NCBI GenBank assembly: GCA_037349105.1
Contig: JAYJMM010000105.1
Coordinates: 1,054,001 to 1,118,000, forward strand
DNA length: 64,000 nucleotides
Reading direction: 5' to 3'
Origin: Limnomonas spitsbergensis
Taxonomy: Eukaryota > Chlorophyta > Chlorophyceae > Chlamydomonadales
Shown here: positions 44,401-59,793 of the stretch, piece by piece
Numbering within the stretch: position 1 is the first letter of the stretch
Layout: the number at the start of each line of letters is the position of its first letter
Notes under the pieces: model-generated
The model's input: the letters and a program-made list of their open reading frames with translations, nothing else
Told to the model about the DNA's origin: nothing
The model's database searches: none
Made by a program: the position numbers and the translations under genes

Positions 44401-46833
44401 GGAGCTGAGGGTGGGGAAGGCTTGTTGACCGGGCAGCAGATGGGTTGCATGAAATTTTGAACAGCGTAGTTAATCGGGTAGGAGTACGCCCCCTGCCAGG
44501 GTTGAAAAAACTGGCCCATCGAGGGGCATGCAATGGCTTTCGACCTGTAGCAGATTGTTGATCCAGAGAGGGCAGGTGTAATTTCCATGCTGTAAGATTT
44601 GATGGCTGACCCGAGGGCAAAAGTGATCCATTGCACGCTGTTTGGCTTCAGCACGCCGTTGAGGTAGAAGCCAGCATTAGGATTGAAGTCGGACTTGCAA
44701 GCCTCCTCTGCGGGGGAGGGCAGCGCAACAGGTCGCATATCAGTTTTTATTCCACATTAAATTGTTTGATTGTTTAAATCCTAGGGGTGCTGTGTGACCC
44801 GGTGGGGCCTACGAGCTCTCTTTGTTGTGCCCGACTGTCAGGGTCCAGGGACATCAAGGTCAGCAACCAGGACCTGTTCCCCTCTGTGCTCCGCGCATGC
44901 AAGCATTGAATGGCAGTGGGTGAGCTGGTGTTAGTGCATAGCTGAAGGCTTCCGAAGGAGTGCATCAATGTACCTGGATAGGTCTCATATGCATCAATGA
45001 ACATGGATTATTATCATATACATAAATGCATAATACACAGGATGACCAATGTTTGGTGCGCGACCATGCATGCGACCATGCATGCGACCATGCATGCGAC
45101 CATGCATGCCACCATGCATGCGACCATGCGCGACCATGCATGCGCGACCATGCATGCGACCATGCGCACCAGCGTGCTCTAGCTCAATGACAACCAATCA
45201 AGAAACGGAAACTGCCATACAGTGTGTGGAGATGGTTCATACAATAGACAGGTATCACTCGGACCACAAAAGAACTCTGGGGCAGCCTGGGGCACGATGA
45301 GCAGCCCGGGGCACCAAAGAGAGCTCTAGAGAGGCTTGTGCACCCTCTGGGGTACACAGAGGCACTGCGGCACACTCTTGGAGGACTGTGGTGCACTTTG
45401 GGGGCACACTGGAGGCACACTGGAGGCACTCAAGACATCTTTAGAAAAGCTCAAGACCCCATCTTGGAGGACTGTGGTGTACTTTGGGGGCACACTGGGG
45501 ACACTCCAGAGATCTCTACAATAGCTTAAGCCCCCCATCTTGAGTGCTGCATGATAAATAGCTCACCAACTTAGGTGAAGATTGTCACGGAGCAGATCAG
45601 CATCCAGGTCAACTCACCCACTGCTATGACCAGGCTTGTGCCGCCAAAGGTGGACAGGATGTTGTAGCAGGGGCTAGCTCCGGGCTGTTCCCCCTTCCAT
45701 GTCAGGTTCATGCAGTACATCCCTGGAGCCTGTATGAAGGGCAGGGTCAGCTGATACGGCAGTGAGGTGCTGGAGTAATCAGAGCAGCGGTGGTAGGGGA
45801 AGGAAGGAAGAGGGGTCTCAGAAAAAACACTGGGCGGTGCAGGTGGTGTGGGGGGAGGAAAAGGAGAGGGGGAGGGAGGAGAGGGGGAGGGGGAGGGGGG
45901 GGAGGGTGATGGGGAGGGGGAGGGGGGGGAGGGAGATGGGGAGGGGGAGGGGGGGGAGGGAGACGGGGAGGGGGAGGGTGGGGAGGGAGAGGGAGGGACA
46001 GGAGGAGAGGGGGAGGGAGGGGGAGGGGAGGGTGAAGGGGGCGGTGGCGAGGGTGGTGCAGGAGCCAAGGTGTCGCAGGGGTACTGCGGCTGACTCAGCA
46101 CCCCAGTGGGATTGCTGCAACCTCCCTCTCCCGATCCACCTCGCATAGCACACGTGGATCTCGCCATGCAGTCCCGTGGGGTCCCGCTCTTGTCAGATCC
46201 CTGGTGCGATAGATCCGGATCCTCACACGCTGTGTTGTTGGAGGTGAGGCTGCAGCTGTTGGTCGGAGCGTACATTGCGGAGGACATCTGGAGGCGGATT
46301 TTCCGGCCAGGGGAACGGATGTATCCACACCATGTGGCCTGTGCGTTATTTGAATAGCCTGCATCAGGTATGGTGATGAGGGCGACAGCAAGTAGGGAGT
46401 TGCCAGCGCTGCCGATGACAGTGTCTGATATCCAGGTGAGCCCTTCCATGCTGGAGGTGCAAGTGTTGTTGATGGTAGACTTGTTGATGTCCGAGTACAG
46501 ATTGACAACGCCATTGGGGGCCCAGAACGAGGTCGTGGAGGAGTTTTCGACCACCTTGAAGCTGGTGGTAGTCCAACCTATAAAGTCGGTGAAGGTGTCG
46601 TAATCGGCGCTAAATCCCTCCAATTTGAAAACGAGCGGAATGAGCATTTGGTGACCGCCGAGAGCGCCATGTGTCCATTTTTGAGGCCCGACGCAAACCG
46701 GCTCGTCGCAGAATGCCGTGAATGTCGATGCTGATACTGACGACCATTGTGATGCTAAGCTTATGTAGAAAAAAACATTGAATATCTGGAGACTGCGGTG
46801 CAACGGGGAGCACCTGTATCGAAAGTGTGACAT
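29449..46833 (-). CDS. Membrane-anchored pherophorin / hydroxyproline-rich glycoprotein with giant repetitive cytoplasmic tail
   Basis: Exons, 5' to 3': 46833-45618, 44707-38319, 38151-38047, 37676-37533, 37369-37319, 37003-36822 (or 36971-36822), 36471-36352, 36074-35964, 35697-29449; about 4,850 residues. Exon 1 gives a signal peptide (hydrophobic core [12 protein letters not shown]), a Cys-containing ectodomain, a short Ser-Pro linker and the first half of a pherophorin domain (FPYHRC... to ~residue 405). Exon 2 completes it ([18 protein letters not shown] to ICCPV), then encodes ~2,000 residues of (S)PPPP-type rod expected to be hydroxylated and glycosylated. The following small exons encode a Cys/Asn-rich ectodomain, with possible N-glycosylation sites such as NLT. 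The last exon opens with a membrane helix ([17 protein letters not shown]), then KLRRK, then polyQ and five tandem repeats. Known pherophorins are mostly secreted, so an anchor and tail are unusual. Phase conflicts at the 37319 junction unless the 36971 acceptor is used. Confidence 0.72.
29760..35461 (-). repeat. Five ~1.15-kb coding tandem repeats (384-386 codons each)
   Basis: The same landmark (AAGCTTCTGC on the plus strand) recurs at 30841, 31999, 33157, 34309 and 35461. The spacings are 1158, 1158, 1152 and 1152 bp, all multiples of three. Each unit encodes poly[15 protein letters not shown], a basic STLRRRQG segment, a Gln-rich helix with QQLLDAL, an acidic [16 protein letters not shown] block, [17 protein letters not shown], and an S/N-rich [15 protein letters not shown]. 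The units at the protein N-terminal side differ as a group from those nearer the C-terminus, and the last one is diverged and shortened. Confidence 0.93.
38455..44400. repeat. ~6-kb G/A-rich purine strand from SPPPP-coding repeats
   Basis: On the plus strand this is nearly uninterrupted GGAGGAGGGGGGGAA-type sequence; the minus strand encodes the Ser-Pro rod. Short 15-30 bp units (five to ten codons) are repeated with many variants. The plus-strand [12 protein letters not shown] open frame at 38462-41848 is a shadow of it. Confidence 0.95.
45058..45172. repeat. 12-bp tandem repeat ACCATGCATGCG
   Basis: About nine copies, some truncated, in intron 1 of the pherophorin gene. Each contains the palindrome GCATGC/ATGCAT. 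The following ~360 bp (45190-45550) hold two imperfect copies of a ~100-bp segment with GGAGGACTGTGGTG and TTTGGGGGCACACTGG. Confidence 0.85.
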
Positions 46834-47762
46834 GTACGCATTCACAGATGAACAGGCAGAAATACGCGTTACGAAGCCTAGGCGATGGCGGAAACGCAAG
46901 GGACCATAAATTGCATCGAAGTTAGAAAACTCTGGTGGTACCAGAATTCCTTTCACGTGAAGCTACTGAGCTCCCGTCCAGTCGTATTACATGTCTTGTC
47001 ACGGCCTGCTGCTGGCAACACATACAGGCAGACAGCTACCAGGTATGGCAGGACGTACTACGAGGTAACTCTCTAACTTCCAAGAACAAGAACATCTCAG
47101 CCAACATGTACCGATGTAGCGCTGCTAATTCCTCTTCCGCTTGACAAGCTTGCTTAGGACGAATATCGAGTATCCAATGGGGTCACGACCCAGGTCGTTT
47201 GCATGTTTCTTGACACTGCTTAAAGCTCAAGATGCGTAGGGGGATGGTGGTCACACTCTTTCTTACACTTTATTTGTGTTCGGTATTCAGGTTGCAGGCA
47301 GGCAATCTTGCTCCTTTCGTCCGACAAAAGGTATGGATTTCGAAAGACCTTTGTAAATTTCGTCTCTTCGCCGATTTGCAATGTTCGATTTGGGGGATGC
47401 GAGGGACAGGGCACCTGCCTGCGCAGACTGCTGGGTGGGTGGAAATTGCCCCAAAGCAATACATACAAATGCCAGGTGGTACTACCTGCAATTGCGAAGA
47501 CCTCAAAATTCTAAGGTTTGGGTCGAGGGAGGGGCAAACAAAATTAAACACCCCATCCTAAAATAATTGCCAAACGACCCCTGGCTCCCCCCCCGCCTCA
47601 GGAACCTTGTAAAACCTTAATTTCTCAGTCAAAAACCAGAATTTTAGGAAGGGAGAGGAGTCAATTTCAATCGGCTCATCAGTGCGCTTCTAGTGGTGTC
47701 GATAAATGTAGAAGGTTCACAAATGTCAAGCGGTGAAACAAACGAACAAACCATTGCTCTAG
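46834..47762. other. Upstream region of the pherophorin gene, no gene seen
   Basis: This should contain the promoter and 5' UTR of the minus-strand pherophorin gene starting at 46833. No defined element could be recognised, and no exon is supported on either strand. Confidence 0.35.
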
Positions 47763-48119
47763 CTACCACCTGCCAGCTACCGCCACGAGGCTCCAGAAAA
47801 GAGAGGACTCACGCATGAGTGGCATCAAACTAGCACATAATACGAGCGTGCTGATGTGATGCTTCAGAAGCCTGGTCTCCTGCTTCTTGGGGAGCTCCTT
47901 GCCCCCCCCCTTACACTCCTCAGCGCTGATGGCATATCTCGTCACATCTGCCTCCGTCAGCTCCTGACAAGGGTGGGCTGACTCAATGTGAATTAGGAAG
48001 TGATAACTCCAGACATAAGGGCGGATGGTACCCGCGATGCTCCTGCAGATGTTGCAAGCCACTGGTCTGTTGGTGCAAGGATTATGGGCAGAACCCCTCT
48101 CAGCCGCCGCATATGACAT
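47763..48119 (-). CDS. Putative zinc-finger protein fragment
   Basis: 118 residues. A C-x2-C...H-x4-H arrangement is visible in ACNICRS, then YVWSYHFLIHIESAHP, which is the pattern of BED/C2H2-like fingers seen in transposon-linked proteins. It is followed by an acidic ELTEADVTRY segment and a Lys-rich run. A second Cys/His segment lies just upstream at 48265-48453 (TTCCEHCLTVLKF, LRNHKQGKECKRG) and may be another exon of the same gene. The splice join is not resolved, so gene limits are unknown. It may be a decayed mobile-element gene. Confidence 0.35.
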   Translation of the reverse strand: MSYAAAERGSAHNPCTNRPVACNICRSIAGTIRPYVWSYHFLIHIESAHPCQELTEADVTRYAISAEECKGGGKELPKKQETRLLKHHISTLVLCASLMPLMRESSLFWSLVAVAGRW

Positions 48120-48264
48120 CTTAGACTTCAGGGGGCAGCGGCACTAGACTGCTAGCGTGCCGCTGGTAGAGCCTCTGCCCAAGTCCGTTTTGCACAGGCC
48201 TGATGTCTTTTCGTCACACACAATGCCACAGAAGCCGCATGCCTCAGCACCACTTGGCTCCAAG

Positions 48265-48453
48265 CTACAGGCTTCCCCACATTGGTGCAGCAAGATGTGC
48301 GCTCCGACATGCACCCGCAAAGCTGATAGCTTGATCCCTGGCCAGCTTCTCAGCTCCTCTCTTGCACTCTTTCCCCTGTTTGTGATTCCTTAGGGCCACT
48401 GGGTTGTCTGAGAATTTTAAGACCGTCAAACAATGCTCGCAACAGGTCGTCAT
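48265..48453 (-). CDS. Putative zinc-finger exon upstream of the 47763 fragment
   Basis: An ATG at 48453 opens a 62-residue frame with Cys-x2-Cys in CCEHCLT and a downstream His and Cys in NHKQGKEC, like a compact zinc knuckle. A possible donor (GCGG/GTGCAT) would remove the last ~15 codons. Family not recognised. Confidence 0.3.
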   Translation of the reverse strand: MTTCCEHCLTVLKFSDNPVALRNHKQGKECKRGAEKLARDQAISFAGACRSAHLAAPMWGSL

Positions 48454-49127
48454 TGCTTAATTCATAGCAACTACCAATGCAGCTACACCGTGTGAGTCCA
48501 GAATGGGTGTACGCACAACGGTGCCTGTGGTTCTGGAGCCATGACAACCCCTCATGCCATAATTGCATGCCAAGAGGGGTCGGGTATTCTGTGTGGAATG
48601 TTTTATGATGCATATCTGTAGCAAATGACAGTAGGAATGCAACTGTGTAACCAGGGGGTGTAACTATCGTCTCAATCTGATGTTAAAAAAACGATACACA
48701 AATTTCAAAAAAATCGTTTTTTTGTTACCTCCCCCCCACACACACTTTGACCCTCAATATCTCCCAGCTCCCTGGGCGAAAAACAATTTAAGACCAGATA
48801 TGGAAAGCTGTCGTCAAGCTCTACACCTTTCGAGGATGGGGTAATTAAAGTTTGTTTTGCCCCCCCCCCCTCGGTTTGGGTCATTAAATTTTGACAACAA
48901 AAGCGTTTAGTGGCAGCAATGCTTCATCTGACACGACCTGGGGGGCATGTGGGGGCTGATGAGTGCGCCCATGATGCACTACCAGCCCATGTGTCAATGT
49001 TGGCTTGGCGCACTGACCCACGAGCACTTGCACTGTTAGCAAGCGTTCAGCATGGCCCAGCGGGTATGCCCTGTTCTAAACTTGCACTGCTAGCATGGTG
49101 TACTGCTCGCTCAGTTGGCCAAGCATG
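48454..49127. other. Gene-free stretch
   Basis: A/T-rich homopolymer runs (about 48690-48730) and C runs are present; no exon is supported. Confidence 0.35.
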
Positions 49128-49223
49128 CATGCAAGCCAAAGCAAAGTCTAGCCCCAAGCCCTAGCCCTAGCCCTAGCCCTAGCCCTAGCCCTAAGCCATG
49201 CAAGCCAAAGCAAAGTCTAGCCC
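49128..49223. repeat. Telomere-like CCCTAG array between perfect 27-bp direct repeats
   Basis: The segments 49128-49154 and 49197-49223 are identical over 27 bp (both contain GCAAGCCAAAGCAAAGTCTA). Between them lie about six tandem CCCTAG units. The layout looks like a duplicated breakpoint with telomere-like DNA at the junction. Confidence 0.85.
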
Positions 49224-49615
49224 TTCGACCAAACAATTGCTGCCCTTGTCTTCCAAAATAAGAAAATATAAATATTATATTCACTCATTAAGCACACCTC
49301 GTAGCCACGGAACATGAGCCAGAGACCTGACCCCTGACGATGCTCTGACCATAATCCCACATACCTGCAACAGCGCACCCCAGGGAGTTCAGAACGGTGC
49401 ATACCCGCTGTGCCCTGCTGAACGCTCGGCCACGTGGGGCTGGTAGGGAATATGAATAGGCTACATTCCAGCCACCATGCACAGCCTGGGCCATGGTGCA
49501 GCCATGCCATCCCCCTATTTGAGGGGGCAGGAACATGGAACCCAGCGTTCTATATGGGCGGCAGAAAGAGGAGATCATGTGGCAGGTTCGGTCCCTCAAC
49601 CTCTGGGTCAATGAT

Positions 49616-50433
49616 ATGACACCTCTGGGCTATGCTCAAAAAGGCTCGGCCGCGTGGGCGTCCAACTTATTTGTTCAGTGGATCAGGAAAAACACGGAAA
49701 AGGGGGGACAAGTGAAGAGACACAGAATATGCTGGGTAAAAGGTAGGTCAAAGGAAGCCCCGGCCTCTAAAACGTCTATGCCTCGACGATATGTACCACA
49801 TCCTCCACAAAAGCCAGAGCATCCCACTCTAGCCTGCCCTGGTAAAAATCGTAGAAGTCTCTAGCACCGTTTAGGGGGCATGCCCATCCCCGCTCCCTAA
49901 GCTGATCTTGCACGCTGGGGCATTGGAAGCAAGCATGTGAATGAGCCGGACATGACATCTCTGGGCCATGCTGAAAAGGCTCGGCCGCGTGGGCGCCTGA
50001 CTATTTTGTTGGGTGGCCAAGAAACTAAAGGCTAGAGGAGAGAGGAAAGGGACAGACAGAAAATGGAGGGAAAATACCATCCCGAAGAGTAAAGTCTGAA
50101 AAATCCCTAGTCCGCCCAAATTCTTGCCCTCAACGAAAAGGAAAAAACAAACATATCTGGCAGTTGGTCAGGAAAACCAGGTTGAGGGGAAACATAGGCA
50201 AGGAACATACAAGTGGCTGGGGGAAAGAATGGAAAAGAAAAGAAGCCTCAGCCACTGAGACAACAAATAAGCCTCAGCGAACTTACCACATCCTCCACAA
50301 AAGTCAGAGCATCCTGCCCCACCTTGCCCTGGTACAAAGTGTGGAAGTCTGCAGCACCGTCTGGGGGGCCTGCCCATCCCTACACTCTAAGGTGATCTTG
50401 AACACTAGGGCATTGGAAGCAAGCATGTAATGT
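49616..50433. repeat. Direct duplication of a ~330-480 bp segment
   Basis: Two diverged copies begin near 49616 and 49955 with CTCTGGGC...CTCGGCCGCGTGGGCG (the core of the short SINE-like repeat). They end near 49943 and 50433 with GGCATTGGAAGCAAGCATGT. Both copies hold, on the minus strand, a similar open segment: GARDFYDFYQG with DALAFVEDV in one, and GAADFHTLYQG with DALTFVEDV in the other, the latter followed by GTAAGT. This could be a duplicated exon of an unrecognised gene. Confidence 0.55.
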
Positions 50434-50826
50434 GTCTGACATGGAGGGCCTCCACATGCTTGCCGTCCGTCTCCCCTGAGCCCTAGCCGCCCTAGCCCAA
50501 CATCATTGGCAGCAGCGGGTGTCACGCTGCTGACTGCTGTGCCTTTCCCTAGTGTCGGCCGTGCTAATTGCACCAAGCCGCACACAGCCTCAAGTTCGTG
50601 CGCACACAAGCACACTCCCCCTAGCTGGTGCTGACATGCGCAGTAGGCTGACATCAGACGCAGCCACTATGGACATATGTGGTGACTGGTGATGAGCACA
50701 TTCAAGTATTCAACCATCGATGATGATCTGTTCAGCAACACTGTGGCAACTCGCGACTAATCGAAGCCTGTGGCATTGCATATACGTCAAATGCTGCTCG
50801 ACGTGCATCCTTGCAGTGCGGCAGGT

Positions 50827-51200
50827 CAGTGATGCACATACGCTCACGTATGGACGATTTTCGTGGATACGGTCGCACGTATGGACGAAAGCGTATGGAT
50901 ACGTAGATACGCTTTTAGCAAAAAGTGTGGATTTGTGTGGGCAGTTACTTCGTATTTTCTCACGTTTCCTGCGCTGGAGGTAGGCTTTCCGCTTCCATGT
51001 CCATATGATAATTAATACAACCACTTGTATGTCGACGTTTGCATGCGATTGACGCCTTTTTGCTGAACTTCGGGGGCTCTGCCTCCGAGCCCCCATCGCC
51101 AAGTTGAGCGTATGGACAACGGTATGGATATTGAAAGACGTATGCATACGTAAATTATCCATACACGTATGGATACATCATACGCGTACGTGCATCACTG
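50827..51200. mobile_element. Non-autonomous hAT-type element (MITE), 374 bp
   Basis: Terminal inverted repeats begin CAGTGATGCAC at both ends; 16 of the first 17 bases match between the two arms. The element is flanked by a perfect 8-bp target duplication, CGGCAGGT, at 50819-50826 and 51201-51208. Eight-bp duplications and CA-G-G-type ends are hallmarks of the hAT superfamily. The inside has many copies of ACGTATGGA and its complement near both ends, and no transposase frame. Confidence 0.88.
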
Positions 51201-51377
51201 CGGCAGGTGCCCCTCAGTTTTCCTTGTGTGACGACAGACTGTGTGACGATGATGCCGTTGTCCACTCAGGCAGTAGCACGTAACGCCAAAAAGGGTGCGT
51301 GTCATGAGTGCTTGTTGGTTGTCTGCCTTTCCTGCTCCTGCTGCTCGCCCAGCTGACGACGAGGGCCTCATGTGCAC

Positions 51378-51461
51378 CTGGACAGTTTTTTTTATGTAGC
51401 GTCTCAGGTTTTCTAGGGATAGGCGGCCTCCCACTATGTAAAGTCCAAGCAAAATTGTCAT
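51378..51461 (-). CDS. Possible first exon of a small or unidentified protein
   Basis: An ATG at 51461 opens a 28-codon segment ending at a donor (CTGTCCAG/GTGCAC) in phase 0. It encodes MTILLGLYIVGGRL and then SLENLRRYIKKTVQ: a short hydrophobic start followed by a basic amphipathic stretch. The hAT element lies just beyond, within the putative first intron. No downstream exon can be assigned with confidence, and the family is not recognised. Confidence 0.25.
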
Positions 51462-52201
51462 GTTGACGTCGAATGAGCTTGTGTGCACTCATGCAGCTCC
51501 CAAATTTATATTGGGACGTAATCGATTGTGGGCAGGTGCATTCTCCGCCCTCTCTGCATGTGTCGGTTGTTGACTGGCTAAATTAATGACGTGACAACTG
51601 ACAACTGACAACGCATAGGGTCGTAATTCTTAACCGACCACCGCCGACGCTTCACGGAATTAACGGGTGATTGGCAGGTAGGAAGATGCTGGGAAGATGT
51701 GGAGATTTCGGGTTTCTCGATTTCAAATTACGCACCGGCCTGATCACCTTTATTACATCCCAGCCGACTTGCGGCAATTTCTCTTGCACCTAACGTAGCA
51801 ACGATAACTTTCAGATTTGTTTCATTCTATGACATTACGATACAAAAATTGTTGCAATACCATAATTCCTGCCGAAATTTCGATCTTCGCTCTGACTTCC
51901 TCTGCCTCATCAGCAGTCACTGTTGCATCTAGCTAGCTAGCTCAAAGAACACAAGGAATACAGGATTGGAGAGGGCACAAAAATGGCGTTGTTTTCCGCG
52001 CCAAATAGTAAGCTGAGCAGTGTCCGAATTTTGCAAGGAACATTCTGCCTTCAAGCATATATTTTGAGGGGGGGTCTGCAACTGGGCTCCCGATTTGTGT
52101 CAGTATTTTGGCCCTGGATCTGCCAGATGTCTGTGACTGGCTGACTACCATACCAGTACTGAAATACATTGAGATCATTCTTCTTGCCTCGATCCTCGCA
52201 G
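51462..52201. other. Region between divergent genes; possible kinase 5' exon
   Basis: This should hold the 5' end of the kinase gene. A segment near 51946-51975 reads KEHKEYRIGEGT in one frame, resembling the start of a kinase Gly-rich loop. No proper donor follows it and no start codon precedes it. The rest is A/T-rich without exons. Confidence 0.3.
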
Positions 52202-57157
<4,956 letters not shown>

Positions 57158-57466
57158 TGGATGGCACGTGAGGCGGAGGGGGGAGCAGGGGCAAAGGGAG
57201 GGGCTGCGAGGCCTCCTGTCTGCTGATTTGAGGATCATCGGCTCAAGTGGACCAGCCCCACCGGTATGGTACGGTATATTTTCAAGGAATGTCCGAGCTT
57301 TGTTTTATTACTTTTCCCTACTTTTCTTCCAGGTTCAAGCTCTTATCTGATGATCTCAGGGTTTTGGAAGTGAACAAGACCAGCATGATGTCGCATTTGC
57401 CCATGTGGGATTTGCCAGCTATGCTGCAGTACTTCGTCCTCCTCCCCCAGTCTGTCGCCAGGAGGT

Positions 57467-58240
57467 TTGGTATCTATCCATGACCTTTGCAAGCAATACT
57501 TTGTCCAGTACGCTTGGTATCTATCCACGACCTTTGCGAGCAATACTTTGTCCAGTACGCTTGGTATCTATCCATGACCTTTGCAAGCAATACTTTGTCC
57601 AGTACGCTTGGTATCTATCCATGACCTTTGCAAGCAATACTTTTTCCAGTACGCTTGGTATCTATCCATGACCTTTGCAAGCAATACTTTGTCCAGTACG
57701 CTTGGTATCTATCCATGACCTTTGCAAGCAATACTTTGTCCAGTACGCTTGGTATCTATCCACGACCTTTGCAAGCAATACTTTGTCCAGTACGCTTGGT
57801 ATCTATCCATGACCTTTGCAAGCAATACTTTTTCCAGTACGCTTGGTATCTATCCATGACCTTTGCAAGCAATACTTTGTCCAGTACGCTTGGTATCTAT
57901 CCATGACCTTTGCAAGCAATACTTTGTCCAGTACGCTTGGTATCTATCCACGACCTTTGCAAGCAATACTTTGTCCAGTACGCTTGGTATCTATCCATGA
58001 CCTTTGCAAGCAATACTTTGTCCAGTACGCTTGGTATCTATCCATGACCTTTGCAAGCAATACTTTGTCCAGTACGCTTGGTATCTATCCATGACCTTTG
58101 CAAGCAATACTTTGTCCAGTACGCTTGGTATCTATCCATGACCTTTGCAAGCAATACTTTGTCCAGTACGCTTGGTATCTATCCACGACCTTTGCAAGCA
58201 ATACTTTGTCCAGTACGCTTGGTATCTATCCATGGCCTTT
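57467..58240. repeat. 47-bp minisatellite, about 16 copies, downstream of the kinase
   Basis: The unit contains GGTATCTATCCATGACCTTT, GCAAGCAATACTTTGTCC and AGTACGCTT. Copies are nearly identical, with scattered CATGACC/CACGACC and TTTGTCC/TTTTTCC changes. The two changes recur together with a regular spacing in part of the array, suggesting a higher-order repeat. It starts about 310 bp after the kinase stop codon. The period equals that of the array at 10203-12470, but the sequence is unrelated. Confidence 0.95.
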
Positions 58241-59330
58241 GCGAGCAATGTTGCAGTGCTACGTCCTACTCTTCCAGTCCGTATTCCCAGATTTTAGATT
58301 CCAGATGTTGAAACTGCTTTTATTAGCCTTATTGTCTGCGTTCTGTTTCAAAATCCGAAGGAATCTCAATCATTTCCAAACACCGGAATAAATTTCAAAA
58401 TGTGTGCTAGCTCCGCTATGTACCGTAGAATAAGGCTGAGACAATATTTTGATGCTTGCTATGAAGCCTTCTTCGCTGCAGATCTTTTTACATAACATCG
58501 CATTATGGTGGCTGATAGTTGTGCTGTCAGCTGAACTGATATATTGTTTGATTTTGGCCTCTGATTGTGGCACATCGTCCATGCGTAAATAGTTTAATTT
58601 CAATCCTCTGGTGCCATACATCCCACAGGTTTATGGTTAGTATGGCAATACCTTACTATGGTATTAATCGTATTCATTTTATGTGCTTTACCAGAGTCTC
58701 GTCTCTTGTTCGTGCTTCTTATATAGAACAGCGTACAATATCACAACTGTTCCCATGTCCTGTGCGTATGCCGTTATCTACCTCCGCTTCTCAACTTTAT
58801 GCACCATGTCTAATTTTGTCCTAATCCGTACATTATATCAAATGTTGAAATTCTCCTATCCCAGCGTAACAACCGGCCGGAAACAAGCAGTTGAATTTAC
58901 GGTTGTCCTGTTGACGTCATGAATTTTTGCGTACATTTGGCTGCACTCTGGATGTCGGGCTGTGTTAAACTCTGGGGGGATATGACTACATGAGCCATTC
59001 GTATGAATAGAAGGGATTGGGTATACTGACTTCTCAGTTTTGGGATCGGAGCTCCAAACAGCTAACATAATGAAACCAGCCATAAATCCAAGTATGTTGA
59101 CTGCACCGTACTAAACATGTAATGTGTCACGGTATAATGCAGTATACGTGCCAAAACCGTAGGGACCGCTAACGCGCCCCCGTAGACTCCGCAGCTTCCC
59201 TGCGGAGTCCCCCCTTTTAGGGTTAGGAGCCCAGCTTCCCACTTTCGGGAAGGTCTGAGGCAGGATTTCCCGTACTCAGTAAATAGGGCTTGCCGGGACC
59301 TTTGAATCCCGGCTTGCACGCTTGACACTT
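58241..59330. other. Gene-free, comparatively AT-rich stretch
   Basis: No exon is supported. The first ~700 bp are AT-rich relative to the window. At about 59150-59330 the composition turns GC-rich with a CTCCGCAG...CTGCGGAG inverted pair (near 59190 and 59203), just before the element with 23-bp inverted ends. Confidence 0.35.
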
Positions 59331-59793
59331 ACTTCGTTCCTTTTAAGTGGACAGGCCTCTAATTGTAATCAGCACCGGCTATCATCCCAAGATATACCCT
59401 GTGAATACCAATAACGCCAGTACCACGAAGGCACGAAGACGATCAAGCCTAGTTCAGCCTCAGAGCCCACATAGCAACCTAGTTATCCTCAGCTAGATGC
59501 ACAGCCCGACCTGGGACACCGCCCGCAGTCTACGGCTACGACATCCCCCGCTTCACGCGGTAAGTGACTCAGCGACCCGACAGATCAGCTATCTGAAGGG
59601 CCAGCAGTTAAGCTTTACAAGTGACCAGCTCCGTGTCTGTCATCTAGAAGTTCCAGCCACAGCTTAACGCGCTGCGCATCCGCGGCCAGTGTGTAGTCAC
59701 TGAGTCCGCCCGTAGGCGTCCGCCACTATGTGGGGAAGAAGTCCGCCACGGACCTGAAGCAAACCTCTCGTGTCCACTTAAAAGGAACGAAGT
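59331..59793. mobile_element. 463-bp segment with perfect 23-bp inverted ends
   Basis: 59331-59353 and 59771-59793 are exact inverted repeats of 23 bp that begin ACTTCGTTCCTTTTAAGTGG. No clear target-site duplication flanks them and there is no coding frame inside. It may be a MITE with a decayed or absent target duplication, or the terminal piece of a larger element continuing into the repeats at 60 kb. Confidence 0.55.

Noticed and set aside
45049..45300. [12 protein letters not shown] frame on plus strand and matching minus frame
   Set aside because: They come from the 12-bp repeat in an intron of the pherophorin gene.
57405..58391. Overlapping plus-strand frames of LVSIHDLCKQYF peptides
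   Set aside because: They derive from the 47-bp array downstream of the kinase stop codon.
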